Source: Lineus longissimus (taxonomy: Eukaryota > Nemertea > Pilidiophora > Heteronemertea > Lineidae). From it: DNA of 64,000 nt. Below, piece after piece: positions 48,501 to 58,644 of the stretch. The notes beneath the pieces are model-generated. The model saw only the letters and a list, made by a program, of their open reading frames with translations, had not been told where the DNA came from and did not search any database. A program made the position numbers and the translations under genes. The stretch covers positions 13,520,501 to 13,584,500 of the forward strand of contig NC_088311.1 in assembly GCF_910592395.1 (NCBI RefSeq), given 5' to 3'. Position 1 is the stretch's first letter; every line of letters begins with the position of its first letter.

Positions 48501-48564
48501 CTTCTGTTTCAGATACTTCTGATGGGAACATCCAAAGGTCATCTTCACTATCACTGTCAGAGTC
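48501..48564 (-). CDS. candidate 64-bp internal exon, acidic
   Basis: On the minus strand, CTTTTCCCGGCAG (acceptor with a pyrimidine tract and an upstream CTAAT branch-like motif) is followed by an open stretch encoding DSDSDSEDDLWMFPSEVSE, then a GTAATA donor at 48500. Acidic Ser/Asp repeats are common near nuclear localisation or interaction segments. Its partner exons are not identified. If it belongs to the minus-strand gene at 43.8-45.7 kb, it would be an upstream exon. Confidence 0.4.
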
Positions 48565-48898
48565 CTGCCGGGAAAAGTTGAATTAGGAACATTCAAAAAA
48601 TGAAAGTGACTACTAGTATGCAATTAGACCACATAAATGCCTTGCCTGTATTGGTTCTTGAGTTGTGGGGCGGGCAAACTGACAGGGGAGGTCATTACAC
48701 CACAGACGTTTCAGGTCTGTCACCATTAATATTTAAAGGTTCTTGAGTTAAGGAGCAGAATGCGAAAGAGCAATTGTTAATGTGGTGGCCATCTTGGATA
48801 TGGACAGGGATATGGGGTCCGGTCCAAAAGTTATAGGGAACCTCCCACCCCGGAGAATCAAAATCCTCAACTCCGGGCAATCGGTGCCAAGTCCAGAC

Positions 48899-49290
48899 TC
48901 CGAGTCCACAGCCCCAAAAGTGGTGTTACATTAACACTCAAAATGAGTGTGCCTGGAACACCCATTTGTAGTGTAGACAACCACCCGACACTAATTATTG
49001 GTGTCCAATTTTGAACACCACAGACAAGTGTCGGCCCAAACACCCACATTAGGTGTCCAATTTTGAATACCTGTGGGGGGTGTTGTGGTAACACTAATAG
49101 TCAGTGTTGACATCTCGAACACCCATTTGTAGTGTAGACAACCACCCAACACCAATATAAGGTGTCCTGTTTTGAACACCACAGGCATGTGTCCACAGGC
49201 AAGTGTCGGGCGAACACTACACTACCAGGGTATTGACTCAACACAACTTTTAAGGGTTTATCCAACACTGCCAGTGAATGTATAAGGTAC
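48899..49290. repeat. AACACC/GGTGTT palindrome-rich array
   Basis: The motif AACACC or its complement recurs roughly every 15-30 bases, often as imperfect palindromes around AATTTTG. One longer unit (AACACCCATTTGTAGTGTAG) occurs at 48957 and 49119. Related sequence stands at 51825-51945, beyond the LINE. Small minus-strand frames here are by-products. Confidence 0.7.
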
Positions 49291-49379
49291 CGGTGTAACA
49301 TCTGTGGTTGTTCCCCATGTGTCAGTGTTTCGAAACAATAGGCAGCCAGAGAGACCATGACTTTTCAAAAGGGGGAAAC

Positions 49380-49840
49380 ACAGAAAAACTTGTCAATCTA
49401 TCTTTGAGCGTTCCCAAACAATGAGGGGAAACACTCATAAACAGAAACACTCAAAAACATTACACCTGGGAATCGGGATGGAGGGAAAAAATAAATGGTC
49501 GGGAAAATCGGCACAGAGCTGCCGTCGGGAAACAGGGTTTTTCTTATTTGACGGGAAACGGGATCTTTCATGTATTATCTGTATCGGGATCGCTGAAATC
49601 GCTTTATGTTCATGTCTTATTTCTATCTCGCCATTTTCCTAAGACACTACTAACCCATTAAATCGGTCATATGTAATGTGACATATTCTCATAGTACTTT
49701 ACTTATTATCACTTCCATGTTCAAGACTGCCAATGAGTTTGTGGTAAAAATTATCTCGTCAGTATGCTTTTTGCGCATTCACATTATACTGTCCCCATCA
49801 TCATCGTGGGGCAGACGTGATGCAGCGCTGCAAGCCCTTT
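49380..49840. other. GGGAATCGGGAT motif region
   Basis: GGGAATCGGGATGG at 49468 recurs at 51752 on the far side of the LINE, and CGGGAAA-type motifs cluster at 49500-49560. This suggests that the LINE inserted into an element flanked by these motifs. Confidence 0.4.
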
Positions 49841-51494
49841 CAATGGTCGGCAAAGTAATTTACCACAGCAAAAATAAATTTGGCAACTCTTTCAACCACT
49901 TTCTTGTTAGTAGCTGTTGAAAGGGAACTGTGACCATACAAGAGGGCTTGCAGGCGCTCATCTATGCGGTGAAAATTGACAAAAGAAAAGTTGGTCAGCC
50001 AACCCAGGTCATTGAACAGTGAGACACGAAGATCTAGAAGTGGAGGGCAGTCGAGAAATATATGTTTTGTGGATTGATTCTTAAAACCACAGGTGCAGGA
50101 TGGGCTTTGTACATTAGTAAAATTATGACTAAACAGGTGTGATTTAAAGATCAAACCACACCTGGTTCTATTTAGATATAGTTCTTCATACCGGGTTAAA
50201 TCTAATTTAGTGGAGACAAGCGGGTCTTTTGGCCCTTTCCGAAGTAATCTAAGATTATATTTAAATGAATTACGCGATAAACATTGCTTGACATTAGTTG
50301 GTATAGTGTCCCATGGACTTGGAGAATCCCTGGGATACATTCAGAGGAAGACGATATGGTCTAGGTTGCCTAAGTCTAGCATCTATAACCTGATTACGAT
50401 ATGAGTTAAAAATTTTACAAACATATGACGGGACAGAATGATTTTCTACATCGTACATTAAAATTACTTTCTTTTCAACTCGACGGGAATCAAGTGTCAT
50501 CCAGCCAAGCCTTTTATACAGTTTCATATGATTTGTTCCATGTAGACAGCCACTAACTATTATGGCAGCCCGATAATTGATCTGATCAAGTTTAGCTAAT
50601 AAAATCTGGCGAGCAGAGGCAAAAATGATTGAACCAAATTCAAGATGAGGCAGGATAAAAGACATGTACATTTTTTCAAGATGTTTTGATCGGACTGATG
50701 ATTTTAACAATTTCATCGGGTTTAGCATAGCATTACATTTGACAATTAGATCGGTAAGATGTTCACTGAAGTTAAGACATTCGTCAAGGATTAAGCCGAG
50801 ATGTTTATGAGAAGAGCCCCTATGAATCATGTCCTGATTCAAGTGAAGCTGACCATGATTCCTAGCTGCTCTCCGCGGCGAGTGAAAGACTACTTCCTTA
50901 CTCTTGGATGCCTTAAACTCCAATTTCCACAATTTAGACCATTCTGACAGCCGGTCAAGGTCTTCTTGAATCAGGTTTGTTGACAAATCAGAATTGTCAT
51001 TACAGTGAACAGGAAAAAACAAGGAACTATCATCGGCATACAAATAGAGAAGACAATTTTGTACCACATCACTGAGATCATTGATATAAACAAGGAACAG
51101 AAGCGGTCCTAAAATTGACCCTTGAGGTACACCACAATTGATAAAGTCCGGTCTAGACTTCTCAGAATAGCTTTTATTGACACGTACACGAATACTTCTA
51201 CCTAATAGGTATGACTTAATAAGAGAAAATAAATTACCCCTAATTTCATGGGCTTAGAGTTTCTTAAGTAGGAGATAGTGAGGAACTGCATCAAAGGCAC
51301 CGGCAATGTCAAGAAAAACACCCCTAGTCTCCATGTTAGACTCCCTATTAGACAGTATCATGTGTGTTATATCAACAAGTTGCTTCTGGGTATCGTGCCC
51401 AGGAAGGAACCCAGACTGACGTTCAAACAGAACCTCATTTAAGTGTAGATGTTCAAGCATACTGTTATAAATCAACCGTTCGAACACCTTGATT
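49840..51494 (-). pseudogene. LINE reverse transcriptase, second copy of the 10.8-kb lineage
   Basis: On the minus strand homology begins abruptly at KVFERLIYNS (51494), so the copy is 5'-truncated within the reverse transcriptase. It shows FERQSGFLPGHDTQKQLV, FLDIAGAFDAVPH, VPQGSILGPLLF, the catalytic LYADDSSLFF and SHKHLGLILDE. The zinc knuckle CTCGFKNQSTKHIFLDC follows near the end. The same blocks occur in the intact copy at 10822-13272, at lower overall identity. Two lesions are seen: an in-frame TAA at about 51254 replacing a lysine codon, and a frameshift near 50315. It is nested inside the 9.2-kb TIR element. Confidence 0.88.
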
Positions 51495-51499
51495 TTTAT

Positions 51500-51824
51500 G
51501 TCTGTGAGTTATTCAGATGGTGACAATGATGAAGCACCGAACTTCATGCTCGGTGGTACATACACGAACAAGATTTGGTAGAACGGCTTCCTGTGGATTA
51601 TTAGACTATTTGATGAAATGGTTTGGCGAGCAGATTATTTTCCTTTTTCCCAGCATGACTAGGCATCTTAGATTGTACTAATTGAATGTTGCATTCACAC
51701 CATAACGTGCTACATTCCATTTAGCGGGATTCGGCCAATATTGCTGTCGGGAATCGGGATGGGCCATTAATTTTAGCGGGACGTCAGGACAGGTACCCCC
51801 CTTCCCCCCCTCCTCTATATACTG
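51500..51824. other. unassigned spacer right of the LINE
   Basis: The stretch is non-coding and contains the second GGGAATCGGGATGG at 51752. I see no gene. Confidence 0.4.
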
Positions 51825-51945
51825 GTGTTGGATGTGGCCAACACCCATTTGACACCGAGAATAGGTGTTGACACTTGCCAACACCATCGTTCAACACCCA
51901 AACTTGGTTTTGAATAGGAGCTGACACTCACTTCGGGTGTTGGCT
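51825..51945. repeat. second AACACC/GGTGTT array
   Basis: GGTGTTGG, CCAACACCC and GACACC motifs alternate in palindromic arrangement, as at 48899-49290. Together the two arrays could be the ends of an element of about 3 kb nested in the 9.2-kb one. Confidence 0.6.
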
Positions 51946-52329
51946 AATGTGGCAAACAGCTCAGTGGTAGGGCCTACAGATTATTATCAGTGGAGAAAAT
52001 AAAGTTTGTTTTTGATGCCATAAAGGGTCTGAAGTATATGGGCTTTCAAAGGTCATTATCAAAAATACGTAAAAACATTACAAGCAGTCGCACATTAGAT
52101 GCACTGCAGACCATTTGGGCAAGAGCCAGTGCCAGTCCCAGTGCCAGCGTGCCAGTGCCAGGTATTGAACCAACCCCTTGTCACGTGACTGCCCGATGTG
52201 TCCTGTAGAAAAAACAGAGAAAAAATCTTGTACTCACCATTACAGAAATCTCTCTGTTCTCCATTGGACGTACAATGAGGAGGATGACGATACAAAGAAC
52301 AGGGTGAGCTGTGACTGCTTTCTGGTAAA
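51946..52329. other. non-coding with a GTGCCA minisatellite
   Basis: CCAGTGCCA-type hexamers repeat at 52125-52162. AGCTCAGTGGTAG at 51959 looks like a tRNA D-arm, but no tRNA follows it. I support no gene. Confidence 0.4.
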
Positions 52330-52716
52330 AAAATGCGCCCAAAAATACGGAAATTCGCCAGATTTCGGCGATTTTCACTTCGCCTCTGCTCGTCGAAATT
52401 TGCCTGGTATAAATTTCGCCAACGTTCAATGATAAAAACTCGTCGAAAAATCGTCGGGAATTCGCCGAAAGTTCGCCTGAAATTCGCCTGCAATTCGCCT
52501 GAAATTCGCCATAAAATCGCCGCTAATTCGCCAAAAATTCGCCGATAATTCGCCATAAATTCACCGAAATTCGCCTTCAAAATCGCCCAAACTTCGCCAA
52601 ACATCGTCAGAACTTCGCCAAAATTCGCCGGAGACTTTTGGCGAATTTAAGGCAAATTTGTGACATTTTTGGGGCGAATTATGGCGAATTTCGGCGAATA
52701 ATTTGGACAAGGCCCC
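52330..52716. repeat. right ATTCGCC array and terminal inverted repeat
   Basis: About 25 forward ATTCGCC-like units occupy 52335-52625; orientation then flips to GGCGAAT for the last ~85 bases, and the element ends in the inverted copy of its 32-bp left terminus. Compared with the left array it is longer, and it switches orientation at about 52633. Confidence 0.85.
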
Positions 52717-52804
52717 TAAGAGGGTGATGTAAGAGACTGCATCATAACATGATGTCACAATCAAGTAAGATACGGCATTGTAGCCGAAGAGGGTGTTGAG
52801 TACA

Positions 52805-52918
52805 CATGTACGTTATTGCTTGGCCTTCATCAGACTTAACACTACATGACACAATACAATGCTTTCCATCCATTTTTCTTTCACATGGGGTGAGCACAAT
52901 TGCCCTGGCCATTTCATT
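52805..52918 (+). repeat. family A 3'-end fragment
   Basis: ACACTACATGACACAATAC and the terminus GGGGTGAGCACAATTGCCCT plus CCATTTCATT match the ends of A3 and A4. The 5' part is missing. Confidence 0.65.
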
Positions 52919-52919
52919 T

Positions 52920-53520
52920 TGCCAAACTTTGAGTTTTTAGGGGAGTAGGATTGATACTTCGTGTACATTATTCATTAGGCAAACACGTGTTAAAGCTTGT
53001 GTATTGTGGTAAGAGGCTTACTTTCATTTTCCTACCCCTTGTGGCCATGGTTGGGGTGGGGCACAGAAAGGGGCATGGGGGGTCAGAATGTTAATAGAAT
53101 TTGTTTTCTCTATTTTTTCATGGTCTGGGTGTCAAACTTAACATTAAACTCTACGACTATTGACATAGCACCAATATTTATTATGTTATAGCCCTGTGCT
53201 ATGAAGTGTGGGTGTAGCATTTTCTGATTTTCTAAAAAGATTCAACGCCTAAAGTGTTATGTTTAGAGCATTTACTATTTGGCCTAGGCGGACCAATTTT
53301 GCAGTAATCATGTTCGCCACAATTCAATTTATGACTCCATAGAAAAAAGATTTCTGATCATTTGATGGTTCATTGATGACAGCTTTTGTTTCGATGGTAA
53401 TTTAATGTAATTTCCTCCTTTAGAGCCTTTATAGGAACAGATTGCCATGTCGCAAGACTCTATTACATTAAGCGGCGGGCCACTACCTTCAAAGTTCCTC
53501 TCTTCAATCTATGCCTTTAT
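52920..53520. other. unassigned non-coding sequence
   Basis: AT-rich, with one G-rich stretch near 53040-53090. No gene or repeat can be supported. Confidence 0.45.
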
Positions 53521-53883
53521 CTAATTAAACTGATCAATCAGTGCATAACAGCCTTCTGCACAGGCCCCAAAATCAACCGGCGGTCGTGATATATTTCGGG
53601 AGGCAGATGATGTAGTTGGCTGCTGCGCACCACAGTCACGCCCAAGCAGGGTTTCTGGTGGCCCTCCCCCATGAAAATTTGAAAACCTAGAATGTTGTAG
53701 GTGTGATTTCCCCGCATCTGGAGCACTGCTATCATGGCGATTTGTCTGCAGATATTGCAGTGTGTAACAGGGAAAAGAATATTCGTTGCCACTGCAGTAG
53801 GCCTGCGAACTGGACCCTGTTGAAACCCTAGAGTGAGTAATGAGTGAAGAAAGCCTGCTGGAATAAAATGATTGACTTACCAC
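53521..53883 (-). CDS. possible exon downstream of the Myb/SANT-like exon
   Basis: A 120-codon minus-strand frame ends ALIDQFN and contains FHGGGPPETLLG, loosely like the T-G-G-G-P segment found after Myb/SANT-like domains in Harbinger second proteins and related host genes. A possible acceptor, TTTTATTCCAG, lies near 53860. It is about 450 bases downstream of the Myb/SANT-like frame on the same strand. The evidence is thin and it may be chance. Confidence 0.25.
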   Translation of the reverse strand: MVSQSFYSSRLSSLITHSRVSTGSSSQAYCSGNEYSFPCYTLQYLQTNRHDSSAPDAGKSHLQHSRFSNFHGGGPPETLLGRDCGAQQPTTSSASRNISRPPVDFGACAEGCYALIDQFN

Positions 53884-54335
53884 CGAACAATGTGTGCCAT
53901 TGGCACTCTTATCAGTACTGAATTACCAATTTTCAGGTGAATAGTGACAACAGGCTTATCGAAAACACCAAACAATGGGGACGCACAGCCGTGGCTGTCA
54001 TCAAAATACAGAAAACCGCCAAAATCGACAAACATACCTAACTATTACAGCTCTATATAATCATCATTTTTCGGTCTATTAAAAATTTTTAAAGAGCTTT
54101 TTGTGATAGAGATAGATTTATTGGTGAACTGTCTCGTTCCCGAAGGTGACACAGCACACTAGTTTACCTTTTATTTCTTTAATGGCTAGGAAATATTCCA
54201 GGGCCGACCGAATCGTAACTCCGATAGCGTTATCAATGCCTATCAGAGGTATAGGCCAAATGACAATAGGCACTTTTCCCGAATCGAAACTCTGGTAGCC
54301 TCCGGCGTTGTTAGGAAGACCAAATAGAAACTTTG

Positions 54336-54765
54336 TTAGGCTACCAATGATGTCACAGATAGGCGCCGGTAAGCCGTTTCACTACAGGCGGTCGGGACCT
54401 CCTTTAGCGCACTGTTATTAGTAGGTAGATCACTTCTAAGCAACATGTGGCGCGTTGAAGGTGATGTGGCGATGGACTTCGTTGAGGGAAATGACCATGG
54501 GTATAAAATGCGGGCTACTTTTTGTTTTACTTCCCGTTTTAGGCCCTGCCACTTATCTTTTATGCTACTGAGATTTCTTGTAGAGACACCTACAGCATTA
54601 ACTTGCTGAAGGATATCGGTGTATATAGCATCTTTATTCCTCTGCGTCATTTTGGCCAAGTCTTTGGCCGTAAACTTTGCATTATTACGGCTAAACAGCC
54701 TCACAATAATACGTTTTTCGGCCTCCAAATAATCAACAGTACGATTTCGTTTAGGCTTTAGACTG
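54336..54765 (-). CDS. Myb/SANT-like DNA-binding domain exon
   Basis: The minus-strand frame reads KPKRNRTVDYLEAEKRIIVR at its head and later QQVNAVGVSTRNLSSIKDKW and LKREVKQKV. An acidic first helix, then N-A-V-G-V-x-x-R and K-x-K-W-x-x-L-K-x-x-V-K, is the Myb/SANT-like pattern of PIF/Harbinger accessory proteins and many host regulators. An acceptor-like CGTTCCGCCCAG stands upstream at about 54766-54777, so the ATG at 54728 may be internal to the exon. The frame stays open ~45 codons past the domain and stops at 54336. No Harbinger transposase is seen nearby, so host gene or transposon origin cannot be decided. Confidence 0.6.
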
Positions 54766-54789
54766 TCACAAACTGGGCGGAACGGGTGA

Positions 54790-56050
54790 ATGTTTCAGCA
54801 CTATACCATACATTACCGCGCAATCCGTGCCCTCATATTTTCCTTGTTCCACAACTTACAAAGGAATTGAAATAGATATCCTGGTGATGGATATTTATAG
54901 ACCAACCTTGGTGCAAGGAAAGGGCCTACCGTATGTGGTAAAATCGTTACCGGCGCGCTAACAGCGTTTGGATTCGGCCACTTTACTAGCGCTGGTACAC
55001 TATCAGTTGATATGCGTTGTTAAGGCCACTATCGTTGGCCTCACTATCGGAGTTTCGATTCGGTCGCCCCAGAGATAAACAAACTGAACGGCTAGTCCCA
55101 AGGGTCATCAGGCCAATCATGATAACAATTAAGTACCCCTAGAAAGGCTTCTAAATGGGGGTACTTACAAAGGAAGGGTACGGCGACATAATGATTTGGT
55201 TTGATGGCCTTTGGTTTTCCTGTTAGCAGCCAGATTGGAGTATGAAGTGAATTTGTCACATGTCGGGCAGTCCACATTCTGATTTCTGTTGGTTATTCTA
55301 TTTAAAGTAGAAAGATTTAGTAGATTTAATCCCACAGGTCTGTTAACCCATTGAAACCCATGCAATTCAGTCTCTGGTTTGAAGCAAATGTAATATGAGA
55401 GCTGTGATTTTGGGAATTAATAGTTAGGTAATTTTCGGCGGAAAACAGTAGTTTTTCGTTCATTAGTTACCTTATATGAAATTGTAGTAATCGTTGACCG
55501 CATCATACATTTGCTAATGCTTTCTATGTAACTTTTGATGATTGCCAAGTAACATAATTATACTTCATTGGTTCCCATGACTAGTAGCACATGTTGGGTG
55601 ATGGGGACCTTCAACTTTGTTCTTGTTGATTGTTATTTTCCCAGTGGAAAAGAAAGTAATGTCTTCTCCAAGTGCGCACAAGAACCTCGATTCTAGGATT
55701 TCTGAGTGCCATTTCAATTGATATAAATCATCACAAGTATGGTACTTTAGCTAAGGTTGAAAGTGAAATCTCAGATGCTGACTTAAAGATGATGTACTCC
55801 TGTACTATTTCAGCTAACAGGGGAAAGGTCACAGGGGTTTGTTTGCCGAGCCAGAGAAGCTAAGTTAATCCCCTAGTTTCCCCTAGGTTTGATATGTGTT
55901 GCATATTGTTTCACTTGCTTCTTCTTTGATGGTGATTGTTGCTATTTCATTGACAACTCATTGGGACTTTTCACTATGTAAAGTCCTGATCATATTTAAT
56001 ATCAACACCTACTTCATGCAGTTTTTCCCAAACTAGCACACCAATTCCAA
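54790..56050. other. unassigned non-coding sequence
   Basis: AT-rich, with short frames on both strands. I support no gene. Confidence 0.45.
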
Positions 56051-56054
56051 TACA

Positions 56055-56735
56055 ATGTGTCGGTTGTCGTTGTCGTTCGTCGTCGTCATAGTTTTAAAAA
56101 CAGTGGCATGTTTCTTAGCTGCTAGAGCTATGAATTTGAAACTTTGTACACAAGACCCCCCAAGTCAGGTGACCTCTGACAATGAATTTCAGTCCGATCT
56201 GAATCGTTACTTGGTCACCAGGGGGCCAGAAGTGGAAACCTAAAAAGTGTAATATCTCTCTTATGAGTGATTCATTTTCAATTAAAAGTTTATGGTTGGT
56301 TTTCCTAGCAAGGATATATCACATATCGTACGGGTTTTTGATTTGACCTACTTTTCAAGGTTACAGAGGTCATACTGCGTAAATTGGTCGTTTGAGTGTA
56401 ACTCTAGCATGTTTGTAAACCGCTAAATCCATGAACTTGAAATTTGGTAGACATGACTCCCTATCTCATGTTACCTAGGACATCAAATTTCGATCTGATC
56501 TGGTTCTCGACTTGGCCACCAGGAGGCAAAACTAAAAGAGGTAAAAAGTGCAATATCTCGCTTATTGGTGACTTGTTTTCAATGATATTTTTTTGGTAGG
56601 TACTCCAAGCAACGATATATCACATGTCATACCGACTTTGGTTTGACCTATATACTATACTTGTAGAATGTTGTAGGATGAATTCCTAACCACCAAATAT
56701 CTATACGGTTAGCACAATGGCCCCTGGCCGTTGCG
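56055..56735 (+). mobile_element. family A element, copy A8, short
   Basis: A degenerate GTC stretch (56070-56090) leads into two ~300-bp units (GGCATGTTTCTTAGC at 56105 and AGCATGTTTGTAAACC at 56406). The copy ends TATACGGTTAGCACAATGGC plus CCCTGGCCGTTGCGTT. The hairpin start is lost. Confidence 0.6.
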
Positions 56736-56739
56736 TTAC

Positions 56740-57430
56740 TCGTTAGATTTTGATGATTTTTTGTCAGTATTCTTGGAATTTTTTTGTACTATTGTACTAC
56801 TTCTAGCGAAAAAGGTTTTTAAAAAAGTTTGAAAAAAAGGTTTTTTGTAAGGGTTTTTTAATTGGCTGATTACTTAATGAAAGACTCATGCATTCGCATT
56901 CCTGCCACAATGTATAAATAGAAAACAAGATTTCTTATGATATCCTGAAAACCGCATTGGAATTAGTGCATTAGTTTGGGAGATATTGATTGAAGAAGGT
57001 GTTGATATTAGTATTATCAGGACTGTACTCCAACTGTAGTGGAAATCCAAGCTGATAAATGATAAGGGTGTTAAGTATATGGATTATTATTCTCTTTTTA
57101 GCTGAAGCAACTGGGCCATAGTGTTGATAAAGTTGAATTCATAGTGATGGGAGGAACATTCATGTGTTTGTCTGAAGAATACCGGGACTGCTTCATCAGA
57201 AATCTTCATGATGCATTATCTGGACATACTAGTTGTTGTATTGAGGAGGCTGTCAAGTAAGTACATGTTTCCTAGTAATAGTGTTGACCCTTCGTGCTGC
57301 CACAATGGTATGGGCCTGATGTGCATTGTGCGTCATTTGCCATGCACCCGGGCTATAACTTTTGAACGGCTCAACATATCACTCTCATTTTTGCCTGACC
57401 GTTCTGATGGTCTATACAAAAGCACAGTGT
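56740..57430. other. unassigned non-coding sequence
   Basis: T- and A-rich runs lie near 56750-56860. No gene is visible. Confidence 0.4.
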
Positions 57431-57864
57431 CCATCGTTGATATCCGGGTTTTTGATTTGACCTACTTTTCAAGGTATTAGGGGTCAAAGAGCATAAGTTG
57501 ACCGTAGTCTGTTTCCGGAGCATTATCTCCTTAGCTATTTTGAGGAGAATCGTTCGTCCGATCGAATTCATTTTTGGTAAGAACGTTGAGGGTGACTAGA
57601 GCAAGGTTCCTTACGAAAACGGGCTCGTTCCGATTATCAATATGGCCACTAGGGCGTCGTGCTTGAAATCGGTTTCCGTCAATTTCGAGAATGGCTTGGA
57701 GGATGGAATTGATTTTTAGTGGGTGTAGGCCTAATGCAGTTTTGTAAGGGGAAGGTTCCTTTCGAAAATCAGCGCGATTCGAAATTCAATATGGCCACCA
57801 CGCTCACATCCTCAAAATAGGTTTCCACAATTTTAATTTCCATATGCAAACTAACCACCCCACT
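57430..57864 (+). repeat. family A-like unit, left flank of the TAA element
   Basis: TTTTTGATTTGACCTACTTT is followed by GTTTCCGGAGCATTATC and GGTTCCTTTCGAAAAT. The same order (TTTTTGATTTGACCTACTTT, GTTTCCGGAGCATTTATCC, GGTTCCTTTCGATTAAG) appears on the right of the TAA element at 62610-62985. Confidence 0.6.
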
Positions 57865-58644
57865 TAAGCTCTGTACACACTGACAACATTTTCAGTAACA
57901 TTTTCAGAAACATCTCGGCAACACACCTGGGCAACAAAAATTTGGCCCTGTATACACATGACAACATTCAACAACATGTTGGGCAACTTGTTATCGGATG
58001 TTTCTGAGAAAATTAGGATTTTGGACGGAAATTAATAAACAATGGAAGATCCAAGAGAAGAAGATGTATTGTCGGGGGCTCCTCCATAATTTTACGTATC
58101 CTGATTGAAAGACGGCAAAGAAGACGTAAAGATGAGAAAAGAGTGTGGACAAGACCATGGATATACACTAGAATCCCAGATATAAGGTCTGGTAGGCTTG
58201 GCCTGGCCTCAGTCATAGCTCCTCCCAGAAATGCCATTCAAATGATAATACTACACTAATTCACCATGGGTAGCCAAGTTGAATGCCTTGTCAAAATTTG
58301 GAAATGTCAATGACCAGTTTTACTTCATGAATGATTGACACGCTCTTCAGGCTACAGTATCCTATTGATTAGGCAATAGGTGGTGATCACTATACAATGC
58401 TTGATCAATAGCTACTCATCTTTCTTGGACCAATTATAGATCAGGCATACACCGTGGTGGCTGCCTCATTGTTAGGAGTTTGATTCCTCATTCTTTGATT
58501 TATTGCTTTGCGTTGACTTTAAAGCAACATGCTTTGGTAAAATTAATGCTTCCATTTCATTGGGAAAAAACGTTTAGTTAGGAAGGGCTTAAAACAACAT
58601 CTACATGGAAGGAGACGTACAGATCAGTACAAATCGAAGACTCA

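Larger units (their letters stand above)
43514..52716. mobile_element. 9.2-kb TIR transposon with ATTCGCC-packed ends, TAA duplication
   Basis: Both ends begin GGGGCCTTGTCCAAATTATT and agree for about 32 bases. TAA stands on each side (43511-43513 and 52717-52719), and the joined flanks give GATATGAGGTAAGAGGGTGA, matching the uninterrupted 83-bp repeat at 17719. Inside the termini lie long arrays of a degenerate ATTCGCC motif. The body holds a minus-strand two-frame gene (43.8-45.7 kb) with a transposase-like look, CpG-rich promoter patches, a broken LINE and two AACACC-rich arrays. A 3-bp TAA duplication is used by PIF/Harbinger, but the gene inside shows no Harbinger motif. The superfamily is open. 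Confidence 0.75.
38376..52790 (+). repeat. backbone repeat, second copy, split by three insertions
   Basis: Pieces at 38376-38599, 41063-41296, 42955-43513 and 52717-52790 follow the order of the intact copy at 16825-17872. Between them lie family A elements A6 and A7 and the 9.2-kb TIR element. About 1.1 kb of backbone is therefore spread over 14.4 kb. The stretch 43000-43390 diverges from the intact copy, while the 83-bp tandem units are again recognisable from 43390 to 43510. Confidence 0.8.

Noticed and set aside
48695-49358. Several overlapping minus-strand frames in the AACACC array
   Set aside because: They follow the period of the array and lack any domain or conserved pattern.
51955-51975. 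AGCTCAGTGGTAG resembling a tRNA D-arm
   Set aside because: No anticodon arm, T-arm or acceptor stem can be found at the right distance.
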